A DNA stretch of 18,221 nt. Source: an archaeon (GTDB lineage: Archaea > Aenigmatarchaeota > Aenigmatarchaeia > GW2011-AR5 > GCA-2688965). Below, one piece after another: positions 11,950 to 17,611 of this stretch. Position 1 is the first letter of the stretch. Every line of letters starts with the position of its first letter. Made by a program: the position numbers and the translations under genes. The notes under the pieces are model-generated. The model did not search any database. It was not told the origin of the DNA and saw only the letters and a program-made list of their open reading frames with translations. The stretch spans positions 16,195 through 34,415 of the forward strand of contig NZEE01000002.1 in assembly GCA_002688965.1 (NCBI GenBank), in the 5' to 3' direction.

Positions 11950-12204
11950 TTATACTTTTGCTTCAAGAACTATTTTACTTTTGATTTTATCAGTTTTGTT
12001 TCTTTTTGCCTTTTCTATTATATTTTCTATAAAATCTAAAGCAATTTTATATCTTGTGATACCATTATTTGTATATTCAGAAATTGAAGAGAGTCCATCC
12101 TCAGTATCATAAGTTAATAGGCTGTAATATGCTTTCCAAAAAATATACTTTTTATACTGAGGAAAATATTTTTTATTTCTTTTTCTTTTTATTCGAAACT
12201 TCAT
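11950..12204 (-). CDS. Unknown basic protein, 84 aa
   Basis: Starts MKFRIKRKRNKKYFPQYKKY, is strongly basic at both ends and aromatic in the middle (IFWKAYYSLLTYD). The ATG shares four bases (ATGA) with the stop of the gene before it, so it is coupled to that gene. I recognise no family. A nucleic-acid-binding role would fit the charge but is only inference. Confidence 0.65.
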   Translation of the reverse strand: MKFRIKRKRNKKYFPQYKKYIFWKAYYSLLTYDTEDGLSSISEYTNNGITRYKIALDFIENIIEKAKRNKTDKIKSKIVLEAKV

Positions 12205-12584
12205 AACAGATTCTGCGCCCTAAGACAATCCTTCACCATTAAAGCTGTAGCTTTTCTGCGAACTTCTCCCACTTTAAACTTAACAGGATATTTTTTGGCC
12301 CTAGTGCTGAGACCAGTTATAGTGGCCTTTTTCCCATCAGGAGTAAAAAACTGCATACCATAATGCTTGGGTTTTAAACCAAAGAGATAGCAGTCTCTTT
12401 CAAACTCTTTTTTGACCAGATCTATGTCGCCATTGCTGAGGGTAAACTTTATACCAAAAGAATCTTCGGTATAAGTAACGTTCTTTTGCTGAGAAACATT
12501 TAGACCATAAACGCTAGCTATTTGTTCTATAGCATCCTGCATTTCATCTCTTAACTTTTGTACGAGTTCTTTATCAAGTTCCAC
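12201..12584 (-). CDS. Unknown conserved-looking protein, 127 aa, GTG start
   Basis: GTG start preceded by AAGGGGG, giving MELDKELVQKLRDEMQDAI. A helical N-terminus is followed by beta-rich stretches (FGIKFTLSNGDIDLVKKEF, KKATITGLSTRAKKYPVKF) and a basic C-terminus (GEVRRKATALMVKDCLRAQ). FTPDGKKATITGLSTRAKKYP resembles the family of small tailed-phage proteins that sit near virion or replication genes; I cannot assign a role. Its promoter lies directly beside the TATCGCGACA repeats, so it is the leading candidate for regulation by whatever binds them. Confidence 0.75.
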   Translation of the reverse strand: MELDKELVQKLRDEMQDAIEQIASVYGLNVSQQKNVTYTEDSFGIKFTLSNGDIDLVKKEFERDCYLFGLKPKHYGMQFFTPDGKKATITGLSTRAKKYPVKFKVGEVRRKATALMVKDCLRAQNLL

Positions 12585-12610
12585 CTATCTTCCCCCTTCA
12601 ATCTTAAATA

Positions 12611-12639
12611 ATTATAGAACGATTTCAATTTTTTTTCAA
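12611..12639 (-). promoter_or_regulatory. Promoter of the three-gene lipoprotein operon
   Basis: TTGAAA (12634-12639), 17 bases, perfect TATAAT (12611-12616). The TATCGCGACA repeats begin 5 bases upstream of the -35 box. Confidence 0.8.
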
Positions 12640-12644
12640 CTTAT

Positions 12645-12716
12645 ATATCGCGACAAATATCGCGACAAATATCGCGATACAGTTTATAATTCTACTAACG
12701 TATAGGTATCGCGACA
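12645..12716 (+). repeat. Four TATCGCGACA-type repeats (12-bp iterons)
   Basis: Three units with 12-bp period, ATATCGCGACAA twice and ATATCGCGATAC once, occupy 12645-12680; a fourth TATCGCGACA lies at 12707-12716, 36 bp (three periods) further on. The TCGCGA core is palindromic and rare in this AT-rich DNA. The position just upstream of a promoter suggests activator or repressor binding; iterons of a replication origin are the other option. Confidence 0.8.
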
Positions 12717-12728
12717 TTTTTTAAACAT

Positions 12729-12751
12729 AAAAAAAGGGCCTTTCGGCCCTT
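12729..12751 (-). terminator. Intrinsic terminator after the 58-aa gene
   Basis: AAGGGCC-GAAA-GGCCCTT and a T run on the minus strand. Confidence 0.92.
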
Positions 12752-12755
12752 AGAG

Positions 12756-12932
12756 TTAGTTATTGCTCTTCATAGCGGAAGCAACAAAACTAAGCATCTC
12801 AGCTTTTTTTTCCACCGACCAATCGGTAGATACAATTTTTTCTAAAGCCTCATTTGATACTAAAGAAATTATTTCTTTAGCTTTCTTTAGCTCTTCATCT
12901 GCATGGTGCAATTCGTCACTCAATCCGTACAC
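12756..12932 (-). CDS. Small acidic protein, 58 aa, GTG start
   Basis: Starts (M)YGLSDELHHADEELKKAKE and is predicted to be almost entirely helical, with VSNEALEKIVSTDWSVEKKAE and a C-terminal SAMKSNN. The GTG follows AGGGGG with seven bases between, the same ribosome-site type as its neighbours. It forms a complete single-gene unit of promoter, gene and terminator. No family recognised. Confidence 0.72.
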   Translation of the reverse strand: MYGLSDELHHADEELKKAKEIISLVSNEALEKIVSTDWSVEKKAEMLSFVASAMKSNN

Positions 12933-12990
12933 GATTAAACCCCCTAAAAGGTTTTTATTTGGTTAGTACGTTTTAGTGAATTACATTATT

Positions 12991-13019
12991 ATAATAACAT
13001 TTAATAACTTTTTTTGCAA
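12991..13019 (-). promoter_or_regulatory. Promoter of the 58-aa gene
   Basis: TTGCAA (13014-13019), 17-base spacer starting AAAAAGTT, TATTAT (12991-12996). Preceded by GAGC, like the tRNA and RNA promoters. Confidence 0.7.
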
Positions 13020-13042
13020 GCTCACCTATCCAAAAATTAGGC

Positions 13043-13070
13043 CAAAAAAAAGAGGGCCGTTAGGCCCTCA
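13043..13070 (-). terminator. Intrinsic terminator after the 100-aa gene
   Basis: GAGGGCC-TAAC-GGCCCTC followed by eight T on the minus strand. Confidence 0.93.
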
Positions 13071-13073
13071 TTT

Positions 13074-13376
13074 TTACAGTACCTCGACGATGTCGCTGTA
13101 CTTTCGGTAACGAGTTACCGTCTCGCCGTTAAGCTCGAACTCTACAGTAACCGATTTCTCAGAGGTTCGAACGATCTTGCCCTCGGTTTCCTTTTTGTTG
13201 AACATAAAAGTTACCGAATCGTTTTCGTTCACCTTGCCCCGCATCTCAGCATCACGCTCGGCCTTGACAGCCTTTGCATTCTCGCGAGCCTCAGCACGCT
13301 TCGCTTTGATGGTCTCCGAAACCTCGTTCCGAATCTCGACAAGTTCCTCTACCGAATAACCATTAAGATTTTCCAC
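13074..13376 (-). CDS. Coiled-coil plus SH3-like small protein, 100 aa, GTG start
   Basis: The frame is open further upstream, but that part is promoter and leader; the GTG at 13376 has AGAGGGGG before it and gives MENLNGYSVEELVEIRNEV. Residues 1-50 form a charged coiled coil (KAKRAEARENAKAVKAER), residues 52-100 a small beta barrel (NENDSVTFMFNKKETEG, KSVTVEFELNG, YSDIVEVL) of KOW/SH3-like appearance. It is clearly richer in G+C than the surrounding DNA, with many CG and GCC codons, so it is highly expressed or recently acquired. A single-gene unit with its own promoter and terminator. Function unknown. Confidence 0.78.
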   Translation of the reverse strand: MENLNGYSVEELVEIRNEVSETIKAKRAEARENAKAVKAERDAEMRGKVNENDSVTFMFNKKETEGKIVRTSEKSVTVEFELNGETVTRYRKYSDIVEVL

Positions 13377-13416
13377 TGTTTTTCCCCCTCTCTCGTGGAT
13401 TTCTTTTGATAAATTA

Positions 13417-13445
13417 ATAGTAACACGCCGCTTCTTTTTTTGCAA
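13417..13445 (-). promoter_or_regulatory. Promoter of the 100-aa gene
   Basis: TTGCAA (13440-13445), 17 bases, TACTAT (13417-13422), again preceded by GC and followed by AAAAAAG. Confidence 0.7.
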
Positions 13446-13451
13446 GCGCTT

Positions 13452-13529
13452 TAGCAGCTAAGGGATTCGAACCCTTGATGGATGCACATTGCCTACAGCC
13501 AAATGTAACCCACGCCACTCTAAGCTGCT
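13452..13529 (-). tRNA. Probable tRNA-Tyr(GTA), irregular anticodon arm
   Basis: Acceptor AGCAGCT/AGCTGCT, T-arm AAGGG-TTCGAAT-CCCTT and discriminator A are clear. The anticodon arm is not: ACATT/AATGT leaves an 11-base loop TGGCTGTAGGC; the T followed by GTA in its centre makes Tyr the best guess. A bulged stem or a damaged tRNA are alternatives. Confidence 0.6.
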
Positions 13530-13777
13530 ATGAGATAGCCAAAGTTTTTTCTAGAATTACTTTAACCAGAGGTTAGTTTGTTTTAATTTAACTCAAAAAG
13601 GTAACTAACAAAGCCAACAGTGTTCTAGTTCGCACCGTCAACCCTCTTTGGCTTGGGTGTCGCCACTTACCCTTGATTGTGTAAGCTACAATCTATGCCC
13701 TAATTTAAGTCCGACATAGTAGACTTTTAAGTCTTGGTTTAACGACCTCACCAACAACGGCAATATCTGCTCTTCGT
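13530..13777 (-). ncRNA. Structured RNA between a promoter and tRNA-Tyr, starting with a repeated leader
   Basis: About 250 nt without a usable frame. It begins at the predicted start of a promoter with the leader motif also found before tRNA-Ile at 14013. Helices (plus-strand): 13734-13738 with 13750-13754, 13676-13680 with 13688-13692, 13572-13578 with 13603-13609, and a possible closing helix 13538-13544 (GCCAAAG) with 13646-13652 (CTTTGGC). It ends at tRNA-Tyr. No known RNA class fits by eye. Confidence 0.65.
13734..13776 (-). repeat. Leader motif copy 1
   Basis: On the minus strand CGAAGAGCAGATATTGCC plus GTTG is followed by a hairpin TTGGT-GAGGTCGTTAA-ACCAA. Copy 2 has the same single-stranded part and loop but stem GCAGT/ACTGC: all five pairs are kept although most bases differ. 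Confidence 0.8.
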
Positions 13778-13783
13778 TCCACT

Positions 13784-13812
13784 ATAATATCACGCCGAAA
13801 CTTTTTCGGCAA
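13784..13812 (-). promoter_or_regulatory. Promoter of the structured RNA and tRNA-Tyr
   Basis: TTGCCG (13807-13812), 17-base spacer starting AAAAAGTTT, TATTAT (13784-13789). Confidence 0.7.
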
Positions 13813-13867
13813 GCCTTCCAAAATAATGGACGCTTTAGCTATTTTGTTCAGTCCTAACATTTACCTG

Positions 13868-13930
13868 CAAGCAAAAGGGATCTGAACTATAACCTCGGAG
13901 AAGGGTTTGCAGACCCTTGCGCCCACCCCC
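13868..13930 (-). pseudogene. Possible 5'-truncated tRNA remnant
   Basis: After the end of tRNA-Ile the minus strand reads a D-arm-like GGTGGGCGC, an anticodon-arm-like AAGGGT-CTGCAA-ACCCTT, a spacer and TAGTTCAGATCCC, which resembles a T-loop. The 5' acceptor strand is absent and the T-stem does not pair, so this looks like a decayed tRNA, perhaps Cys (GCA). An unrelated structured spacer is equally possible. Confidence 0.3.
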
Positions 13931-13933
13931 ATT

Positions 13934-14006
13934 TAGAAGAACCAAGATTTGAACTTGGATGCTGATCTTATCAGGATCAGATGTTAACCATTACACTCAT
14001 TCTTCT
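13934..14006 (-). tRNA. tRNA-Ile(GAT), copy 2
   Basis: Acceptor AGAAGAA/TTCTTCT, anticodon stem TGATC/GATCA around CTGATAA, T-arm with TTCAAAT. D-arm, loop and T-arm are nearly the same as in copy 1 at 9464, while acceptor and anticodon stems differ by paired changes. Confidence 0.88.
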
Positions 14007-14012
14007 ATAAAA

Positions 14013-14056
14013 GCAGTTTAACGACCTCACTGCCAACGGCAATATCTGCTCTTTCG
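14013..14056 (-). repeat. Leader motif copy 2, before tRNA-Ile
   Basis: Minus strand CGAAAGAGCAGATATTGCC plus GTTG, then hairpin GCAGT-GAGGTCGTTAA-ACTGC. It begins at the predicted transcription start, exactly as copy 1 does, and forms the leader of the tRNA-Ile transcript. Confidence 0.8.
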
Positions 14057-14063
14057 ATTGTTA

Positions 14064-14092
14064 ATAATACCAAATCAAAACTTTTTCTGCAA
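14064..14092 (-). promoter_or_regulatory. Promoter of tRNA-Ile copy 2
   Basis: TTGCAG (14087-14092), 17-base spacer starting AAAAAGTTT, TATTAT (14064-14069). Confidence 0.7.
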
Positions 14093-14111
14093 GCTCATCA
14101 TCGTTAGCAGT

Positions 14112-14137
14112 TAGGAACTTTTTTTAGTTCTTTTTTC
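14112..14137 (+). terminator. Intrinsic terminator facing the plus direction
   Basis: GGAACT-TTTTT-AGTTC followed by six T on the plus strand. No plus-strand gene precedes it, so it may stop antisense transcription, or the hairpin may matter in the minus-strand leader instead. Confidence 0.45.
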
Positions 14138-14152
14138 TGCTGCTGTAAAAAC

Positions 14153-14181
14153 AGTATAACTTTTTGAAACTTTTTTTGCAA
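14153..14181 (-). promoter_or_regulatory. Second tandem promoter upstream of tRNA-Ile
   Basis: TTGCAA (14176-14181), 17-base spacer starting AAAAAGTTT, TATACT (14153-14158). Confidence 0.7.
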
Positions 14182-14223
14182 GCCCATCTTTTTCCTACCT
14201 GCTTCTCTTAGCTTCTGTCCATC

Positions 14224-14252
14224 AGTATAATAGAAGGAAAAGATTTCATCAA
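14224..14252 (-). promoter_or_regulatory. Third tandem promoter upstream of tRNA-Ile
   Basis: TTGATG (14247-14252), 17 bases, TATACT (14224-14229). Confidence 0.6.
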
Positions 14253-14463
14253 GGTTCTCTAGATAAATTTTAGATTTTTGACTTTTTTAAAAAAATTGTA
14301 ATTTTTTCTAGAAAAAGGATTTAGGTAACTAAACTTTGGTAGAACTAGTTATAGCCCCTATACACCTATATATACTATAGCATATGAGGTATTGAAATGT
14401 GGGTAGCAAAAAGGCACGGAATATTTTTTTTATAAAAAAATACATTTTTTTATATTTTTTTTA
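14253..14463. other. AT-rich intergenic stretch
   Basis: Runs of A and T with no supported gene on either strand. A long A/T dyad (near 14283-14320) and TATA-rich sequence near 14365-14380 are present. I see no convincing hairpin terminator for the genes upstream. Confidence 0.6.
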
Positions 14464-14691
14464 TTATTTTTCTTTATAAATATTTATAGCTATATTAACA
14501 TAATCTGCTTCTTCAATATTCCACATATAACATTGTGTATCCATAGATACAAGATTAAAACTTTCTTCTGCTTCTCCAAAAAACAATCCTATTAAAATAA
14601 CGAGTCTATTATATTTTATTCCATCTATCGATTTTAAATTAATGTTAAAAAATTTTTTTACCTGTACTTCTGTCGAGTAAAACCAAGTCAT
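14464..14691 (-). CDS. Unknown protein, 75 aa
   Basis: MTWFYSTEVQVKKFFNINL, then a hydrophobic stretch YNRLVILIGLFFGEAEE and a tail WNIEEADYVNIAINIYKEK. Its ATG overlaps the stop of the gene before it (ATGA), and it is the last gene of the group starting at 15753. No family recognised. Confidence 0.6.
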   Translation of the reverse strand: MTWFYSTEVQVKKFFNINLKSIDGIKYNRLVILIGLFFGEAEESFNLVSMDTQCYMWNIEEADYVNIAINIYKEK

Positions 14692-14900
14692 TCTTTTTCA
14701 TTCATTTGTTTTATATACATATTACATTTATGAATTAGTTCTTCTGAGTAGGAGGAAAAATAAAAAGAAGGATAATCTTTACCATTATCTGCCATATAAC
14801 TTACATATTTAGAATCAAAAATTCTTGTTACAACCAACATTCTATAAATTAATGATTGTTTAAAATTTGGCGGGTATGATGGTGATAGTCTAAGTTTCAT
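14688..14900 (-). CDS. Unknown protein, 70 aa
   Basis: MKLRLSPSYPPNFKQSLIYR, then a mixed alpha/beta sequence with SYMADNGKDYPSFYFSSYSE and a helical tail. ATGA overlaps at both ends place it firmly in the operon. No family recognised. Confidence 0.6.
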   Translation of the reverse strand: MKLRLSPSYPPNFKQSLIYRMLVVTRIFDSKYVSYMADNGKDYPSFYFSSYSEELIHKCNMYIKQMNEKE

Positions 14901-15406
14901 GCTTTACTCATATCTTTGTATAACTTTTGAGTATTTTCCGCTAAGTTTATTGTGACTAAATTATAGCCAGTTCCAATTATCATTGTATCATCATCGTTAA
15001 CTTTTACGGTATGAAAATCTTTGCCACATCTACAAAGGACTGGATATCGATAAGATTTATCGTCATGGAATCTTTGATATAATTTGTGCATTTCTTTTAT
15101 GCAACAAATATTAACATATTTTCCTTTCGTTTCTTTTTTCTCTTTCTTTTTTTCTATGACATTATCAATAGCAGCAGAGTCTAACATTAAGTTATTATAA
15201 AGTAATTTCTTGGCCTCATACTTTTCCATGATGTTAAGCCAAGTAGTTCCTTTTTTTTTAAATTGCCATTCTCTATGAATAGTATAAGTAGGACGTTTCC
15301 CAGCCCATACAAAGTTTTTATTTACTTTGTATACATTATAGCGGACATTTTTCTTTACTACAACCGAACCCATAAAAGTATTTTCGGGAGTTGCTTTTAC
15401 TAACAC
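14897..15406 (-). CDS. Unknown protein, 169 aa, GTG start
   Basis: The GTG directly follows the TAG of the membrane-protein gene, with AAAGGATGG before it. The N-terminal third is beta-rich and basic (MGSVVVKKNVRYNVYKV, RPTYTIHREWQFKKK), followed by a Lys-rich helix (IEKKKEKKETKGK) and a CCIKEMHKLY...CRCGKDFHTV part in which two Cys pairs and His residues might bind metal. I recognise no family. Confidence 0.7.
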   Translation of the reverse strand: MLVKATPENTFMGSVVVKKNVRYNVYKVNKNFVWAGKRPTYTIHREWQFKKKGTTWLNIMEKYEAKKLLYNNLMLDSAAIDNVIEKKKEKKETKGKYVNICCIKEMHKLYQRFHDDKSYRYPVLCRCGKDFHTVKVNDDDTMIIGTGYNLVTINLAENTQKLYKDMSKA

Positions 15407-15514
15407 CTATCCATCCTTTTTACAATAAAAATGCTTTGCCACAAGAAATCCTGCGACAAAGCCAAATAACGTTAGAGAAAATATTGATATGAAAAATAAA
15501 ACGTAACTGGTCAT
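15407..15514 (-). CDS. Small membrane protein, 35 aa
   Basis: MTSYVLFFISIFSLTLFGFV, then AGFLVAKHFYCKKDG: one transmembrane helix and a short basic, Cys-containing tail on the inner side. The ATG overlaps the stop of the PC4-like gene (TAATG), and the TAG stop is followed at once by the GTG of the next gene in the same frame. Single-helix phage peptides often modify host membrane proteins, but nothing specific can be said. Confidence 0.6.
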   Translation of the reverse strand: MTSYVLFFISIFSLTLFGFVAGFLVAKHFYCKKDG

Positions 15515-15753
15515 TACTCTCCGTTGATTTGGTTATCTATGTACTCCTTCAGTTCTGACCAAGATCCTGAAAGTTCCTGCCATGCATCAATGCTAATGCA
15601 GAGTCCTTTCCCCAAAAACTCTTCACCTTCTTTTTCATAGGTCTTTCGAATGTTCACGTAATCCTTTCCGTTGAAAGGTCCAACGAAACCAATAAGACCA
15701 TTCGTAATTTCCATATTCTCTTTCGGAACAGGAACACCACCACCTCGCACCAT
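15514..15753 (-). CDS. PC4-like (transcription coactivator p15) single-stranded DNA-binding protein
   Basis: A 79-aa protein. After a glycine-rich start (MVRGGGVPVPKENMEI), residues 20-70 read NGLIGFVGPFNGKDYVNIRK, TYEKEGEEFLGKGLCISID and AWQELSGSWSELKEYID, which follows the PC4 pattern V.IR..Y...GE..PGKKGI.L....W..L. PC4-fold proteins dimerise and bind single-stranded DNA through this sheet. In a phage it could act in replication, recombination or transcription. The ATG has AGGGGAG before it and its own promoter. The match is by pattern only. Confidence 0.6.
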   Translation of the reverse strand: MVRGGGVPVPKENMEITNGLIGFVGPFNGKDYVNIRKTYEKEGEEFLGKGLCISIDAWQELSGSWSELKEYIDNQINGE

Positions 15754-15782
15754 TTTCTCTCCCCTTTTAAACTGTTTCTTAT

Positions 15783-15811
15783 ATTATAAAATATTTTTCT
15801 TTGTTGGTCAA
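15783..15811 (-). promoter_or_regulatory. Promoter of the PC4-like gene and following genes
   Basis: TTGACC (15806-15811), 17 bases, perfect TATAAT (15783-15788). The -35 box overlaps the end of the phosphoesterase gene. Confidence 0.8.
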
Positions 15812-16353
15812 TTTTTTACCAGATTAAAATTGTCTGGTCTTTGACTCATAAATGATTTAACTTCATCAGCCGAGATTGGAAAGAAGTTATTGTTATCTAC
15901 ACCAACATCCCACTGTTTGCCTTCTGGTGGTAAAGTTCCGTGTGAGTGAGCATAAAGATTTCCACTATTAAAATGACTTTTAGGCCACACTCTCATTGCA
16001 TAGTGAGAAAGAACAAGTTCCATGTTGTTAACACTGATAAGTTTTAAGTCACCACACCAAGCGGCTTTATCGTGAATAATGCCTCTAATTCCACGGTCGT
16101 GATTTCCAAATATAAAATGAACTTGAATATTGTTTGCCTTCATTGTTTGAAAGAAATTATAAGCGACTGGTTTCTTAAATGTTAAGTCTCCAAGAAAATA
16201 AAGAGTGTCTCCTTTATGAACCTTATCGAAAAAGTTATGCCAAATAGTCTCATTCATTTCCACTAACGAATCAAATGGACGATTACAGTATTTCATGATA
16301 TTATAGTGTCCAAGCACCTAAAGGTGCCAGTCAGAAGTAAACCAGACTGACAT
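15808..16353 (-). CDS. Metallophosphoesterase with an in-frame UAG after its first metal motif
   Basis: The calcineurin-like motifs are present: GDL, GNHD, LSHY and HSHG. The best start is ATG 16353 behind AAAGGAGG, reading MSVWFTSDWHL; D-W-H is the family's first metal motif. Next comes TAG-GTG-CTT and then GGA-CAC, GHYNIMKYCNRPF. Removing those nine bases gives SDWHLGHYNI, the normal family sequence. The codon before TAG and the last inserted codon are both CTT, and CACCT/AGGTG surrounds the stop. So either ribosomes hop or read through, or translation restarts at the GTG and loses the D-W-H motif, or the gene is damaged. TAG is a normal stop elsewhere in the window. Such enzymes cleave phosphoesters; the substrate is unknown. 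Confidence 0.82.
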
Positions 16354-17142
16354 TTAATAAGCCTCCTTTATATAAGTATCTACATCAAATCTTTCTCCTT
16401 TTTCATATTTTTCAATAAGAGAAAGACATTTTTCTTGTTCTTTCCATACTCTATCATATTCTTTTATTTTTGTAAATAGTTCGTTTAATGTCTGACCATC
16501 ATCACTTTTAAATCTCTTCTTGACATTTTCTTCATGCAATATTATTTGACAGTTACATGGGTGTCTTAATATTTCTGGAAATACTTTATTTGAAAATCCG
16601 CTTTTTCTAGAAAAAATATGATCTCTAACTACTCCTTTTGTATTGAGTTTATTATTAAATATTCCATGCTTTTTTATAATTTCTTTTTCATTATTATTAG
16701 ATAAATCAAACATTCTATCAGGCCAATTACATAAATTAAAATATATACTATAATTGTTTTTTTCTTTTAGTGGAATCCACCGACCTGATTTTTCGAGTTG
16801 CTTTCTTTGTTTTTTCTTATATTCAGATGTAAATTTATTTTTGGATTTTTCACCTATAATTCTTTTGCTTTTTTTAGAATGTTTTTTTCCAAGAAATGAT
16901 TTTCTTTCATAACATATATTACAAACTTTTGCTCTAAAATCTTTTCTGTTTCCACAAGAACAATAAGAAACGCTTTCTTTACAATTTATCCCATGCTTGT
17001 AATTAGGGTTATTTTTATTTAAAAGTCCTGTTTTCTGCCAATTATTTTTACATGTATGAGAACAAAATTTATTTTTACCCTTAACCTGAGAAGGATATCT
17101 TTTAAATTCTTTATTACAGTAATCACATATAAATTTATTCAT
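16354..17142 (-). CDS. HNH-type free-standing endonuclease, 262 aa
   Basis: N-terminal knuckles CDYCNKEF and FCSHTCKNNW, further Cys pairs (CSCG, CNIC), a basic linker with KSKRIIGEKSKNK, the IYFNLCNWPDRMFDLSN segment and the nuclease GVVRDHIFSRKSGFSNK with RHPCNCQIILHEENVKK. The architecture is that of the two endonucleases at 2715 and 8344. Its stop codon directly abuts the ATG of the phosphoesterase and its last codons contain that gene's AAAGGAGG site. GTAAAGATAA lies five bases before the ATG, within an inverted repeat ATTATCT/AGATAAT. Confidence 0.87.
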   Translation of the reverse strand: MNKFICDYCNKEFKRYPSQVKGKNKFCSHTCKNNWQKTGLLNKNNPNYKHGINCKESVSYCSCGNRKDFRAKVCNICYERKSFLGKKHSKKSKRIIGEKSKNKFTSEYKKKQRKQLEKSGRWIPLKEKNNYSIYFNLCNWPDRMFDLSNNNEKEIIKKHGIFNNKLNTKGVVRDHIFSRKSGFSNKVFPEILRHPCNCQIILHEENVKKRFKSDDGQTLNELFTKIKEYDRVWKEQEKCLSLIEKYEKGERFDVDTYIKEAY

Positions 17143-17146
17143 ATTA

Positions 17147-17156
17147 TTATCTTTAC
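17147..17156 (-). promoter_or_regulatory. Endonuclease upstream box GTAAAGATAA
   Basis: Fifth copy of the shared box, lacking the first T. Flanked by ATTATCT and AGATAAT, a 7-bp inverted repeat with a six-base loop that partly includes the box. Confidence 0.5.
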
Positions 17157-17198
17157 TGAGATAATGATTGAAATGTTAATCTGTAATTAACTTCTATT

Positions 17199-17324
17199 TT
17201 AGAACTTTAAAGGGTTGTCTTCTCTTTTTTTCTTTTTAAGTTTTTCATAAGAAAAATAAATTGAAATGAATATAATTACATTTACTATAATAGCAAATAC
17301 ATAAAAAGCCATTAGGTTTTTCAT
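17199..17324 (-). CDS. Small membrane protein, 41 aa
   Basis: MKNLMAFYVFAIIVNVIIFI, then SIYFSYEKLKKKKREDNPLKF: one transmembrane helix followed by a strongly basic cytoplasmic tail. The ATG shares bases with the stop of the preceding gene (ATGA), and GGGGGG, part of that gene's Trp-Gly-Asp codons, serves as ribosome site. No family recognised. Confidence 0.6.
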   Translation of the reverse strand: MKNLMAFYVFAIIVNVIIFISIYFSYEKLKKKKREDNPLKF

Positions 17325-17611
17325 GTATCCCCCCACAATTCTACATTTCCATTATTATGAGCTTCCCAAGCCTCTTTCTCTGAATCATAAGTTGATTTAG
17401 TTTCATAATTACAATGCTCACCATCTGCATCTTCACATACTACCCAATATAGTGTTGGCCCTGCATCAGTAGTAACATAACAACTTCCACCACACTTAGG
17501 ACACGGTTTTCTGTTTCTTATATCTTCTTCTATTTTTCTTTTTTCTTCAAGCAATTCTTCTAGGACATCTTTTACTAACTCTAAAGCTTTTATTACTTTA
17601 TCTTCGTCCAT
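17321..17611 (-). CDS. Lar-like zinc-ribbon protein, 96 aa
   Basis: An acidic coiled coil (residues 1-32, VLEELLEEKRKIEEDIR) precedes a zinc ribbon PCPKCGGSCYV...WVVCEDADGEHC and the segment YDSEKEAWEAHNN. CPxCGG, a second Cys pair, and the E..A..AWN-like end are the hallmarks of the Lar/restriction-alleviation-like family common in phages. Classical Lar modulates type I restriction; whether this member does so is unknown. The coiled-coil extension is additional. It is coupled to the genes on both sides. Confidence 0.7.
   Translation of the reverse strand: MDEDKVIKALELVKDVLEELLEEKRKIEEDIRNRKPCPKCGGSCYVTTDAGPTLYWVVCEDADGEHCNYETKSTYDSEKEAWEAHNNGNVELWGDT

Noticed and set aside
12645..12680. CRISPR-like array
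   Set aside because: Units are 12 bp and contiguous without spacers; they are binding-site iterons rather than CRISPR repeats.
13831..13933. A complete tRNA between the structured RNA promoter and tRNA-Ile
   Set aside because: No acceptor stem can be formed and the T-stem does not pair; at most it is a remnant.
14104..14187. 27-codon frame (MGLQKKFQKVILFLQQQ...) behind GGTAGGA
   Set aside because: It overlaps two promoter boxes and a hairpin; similar LQKKF codons appear in other promoters only because the -35 sequence is repeated.
16318..16320. Reassignment of TAG to an amino acid throughout the phage
   Set aside because: The long vault frame contains no in-frame TAG in 648 codons, and TAG ends the lipoprotein and the PD-(D/E)XK endonuclease at sensible places.
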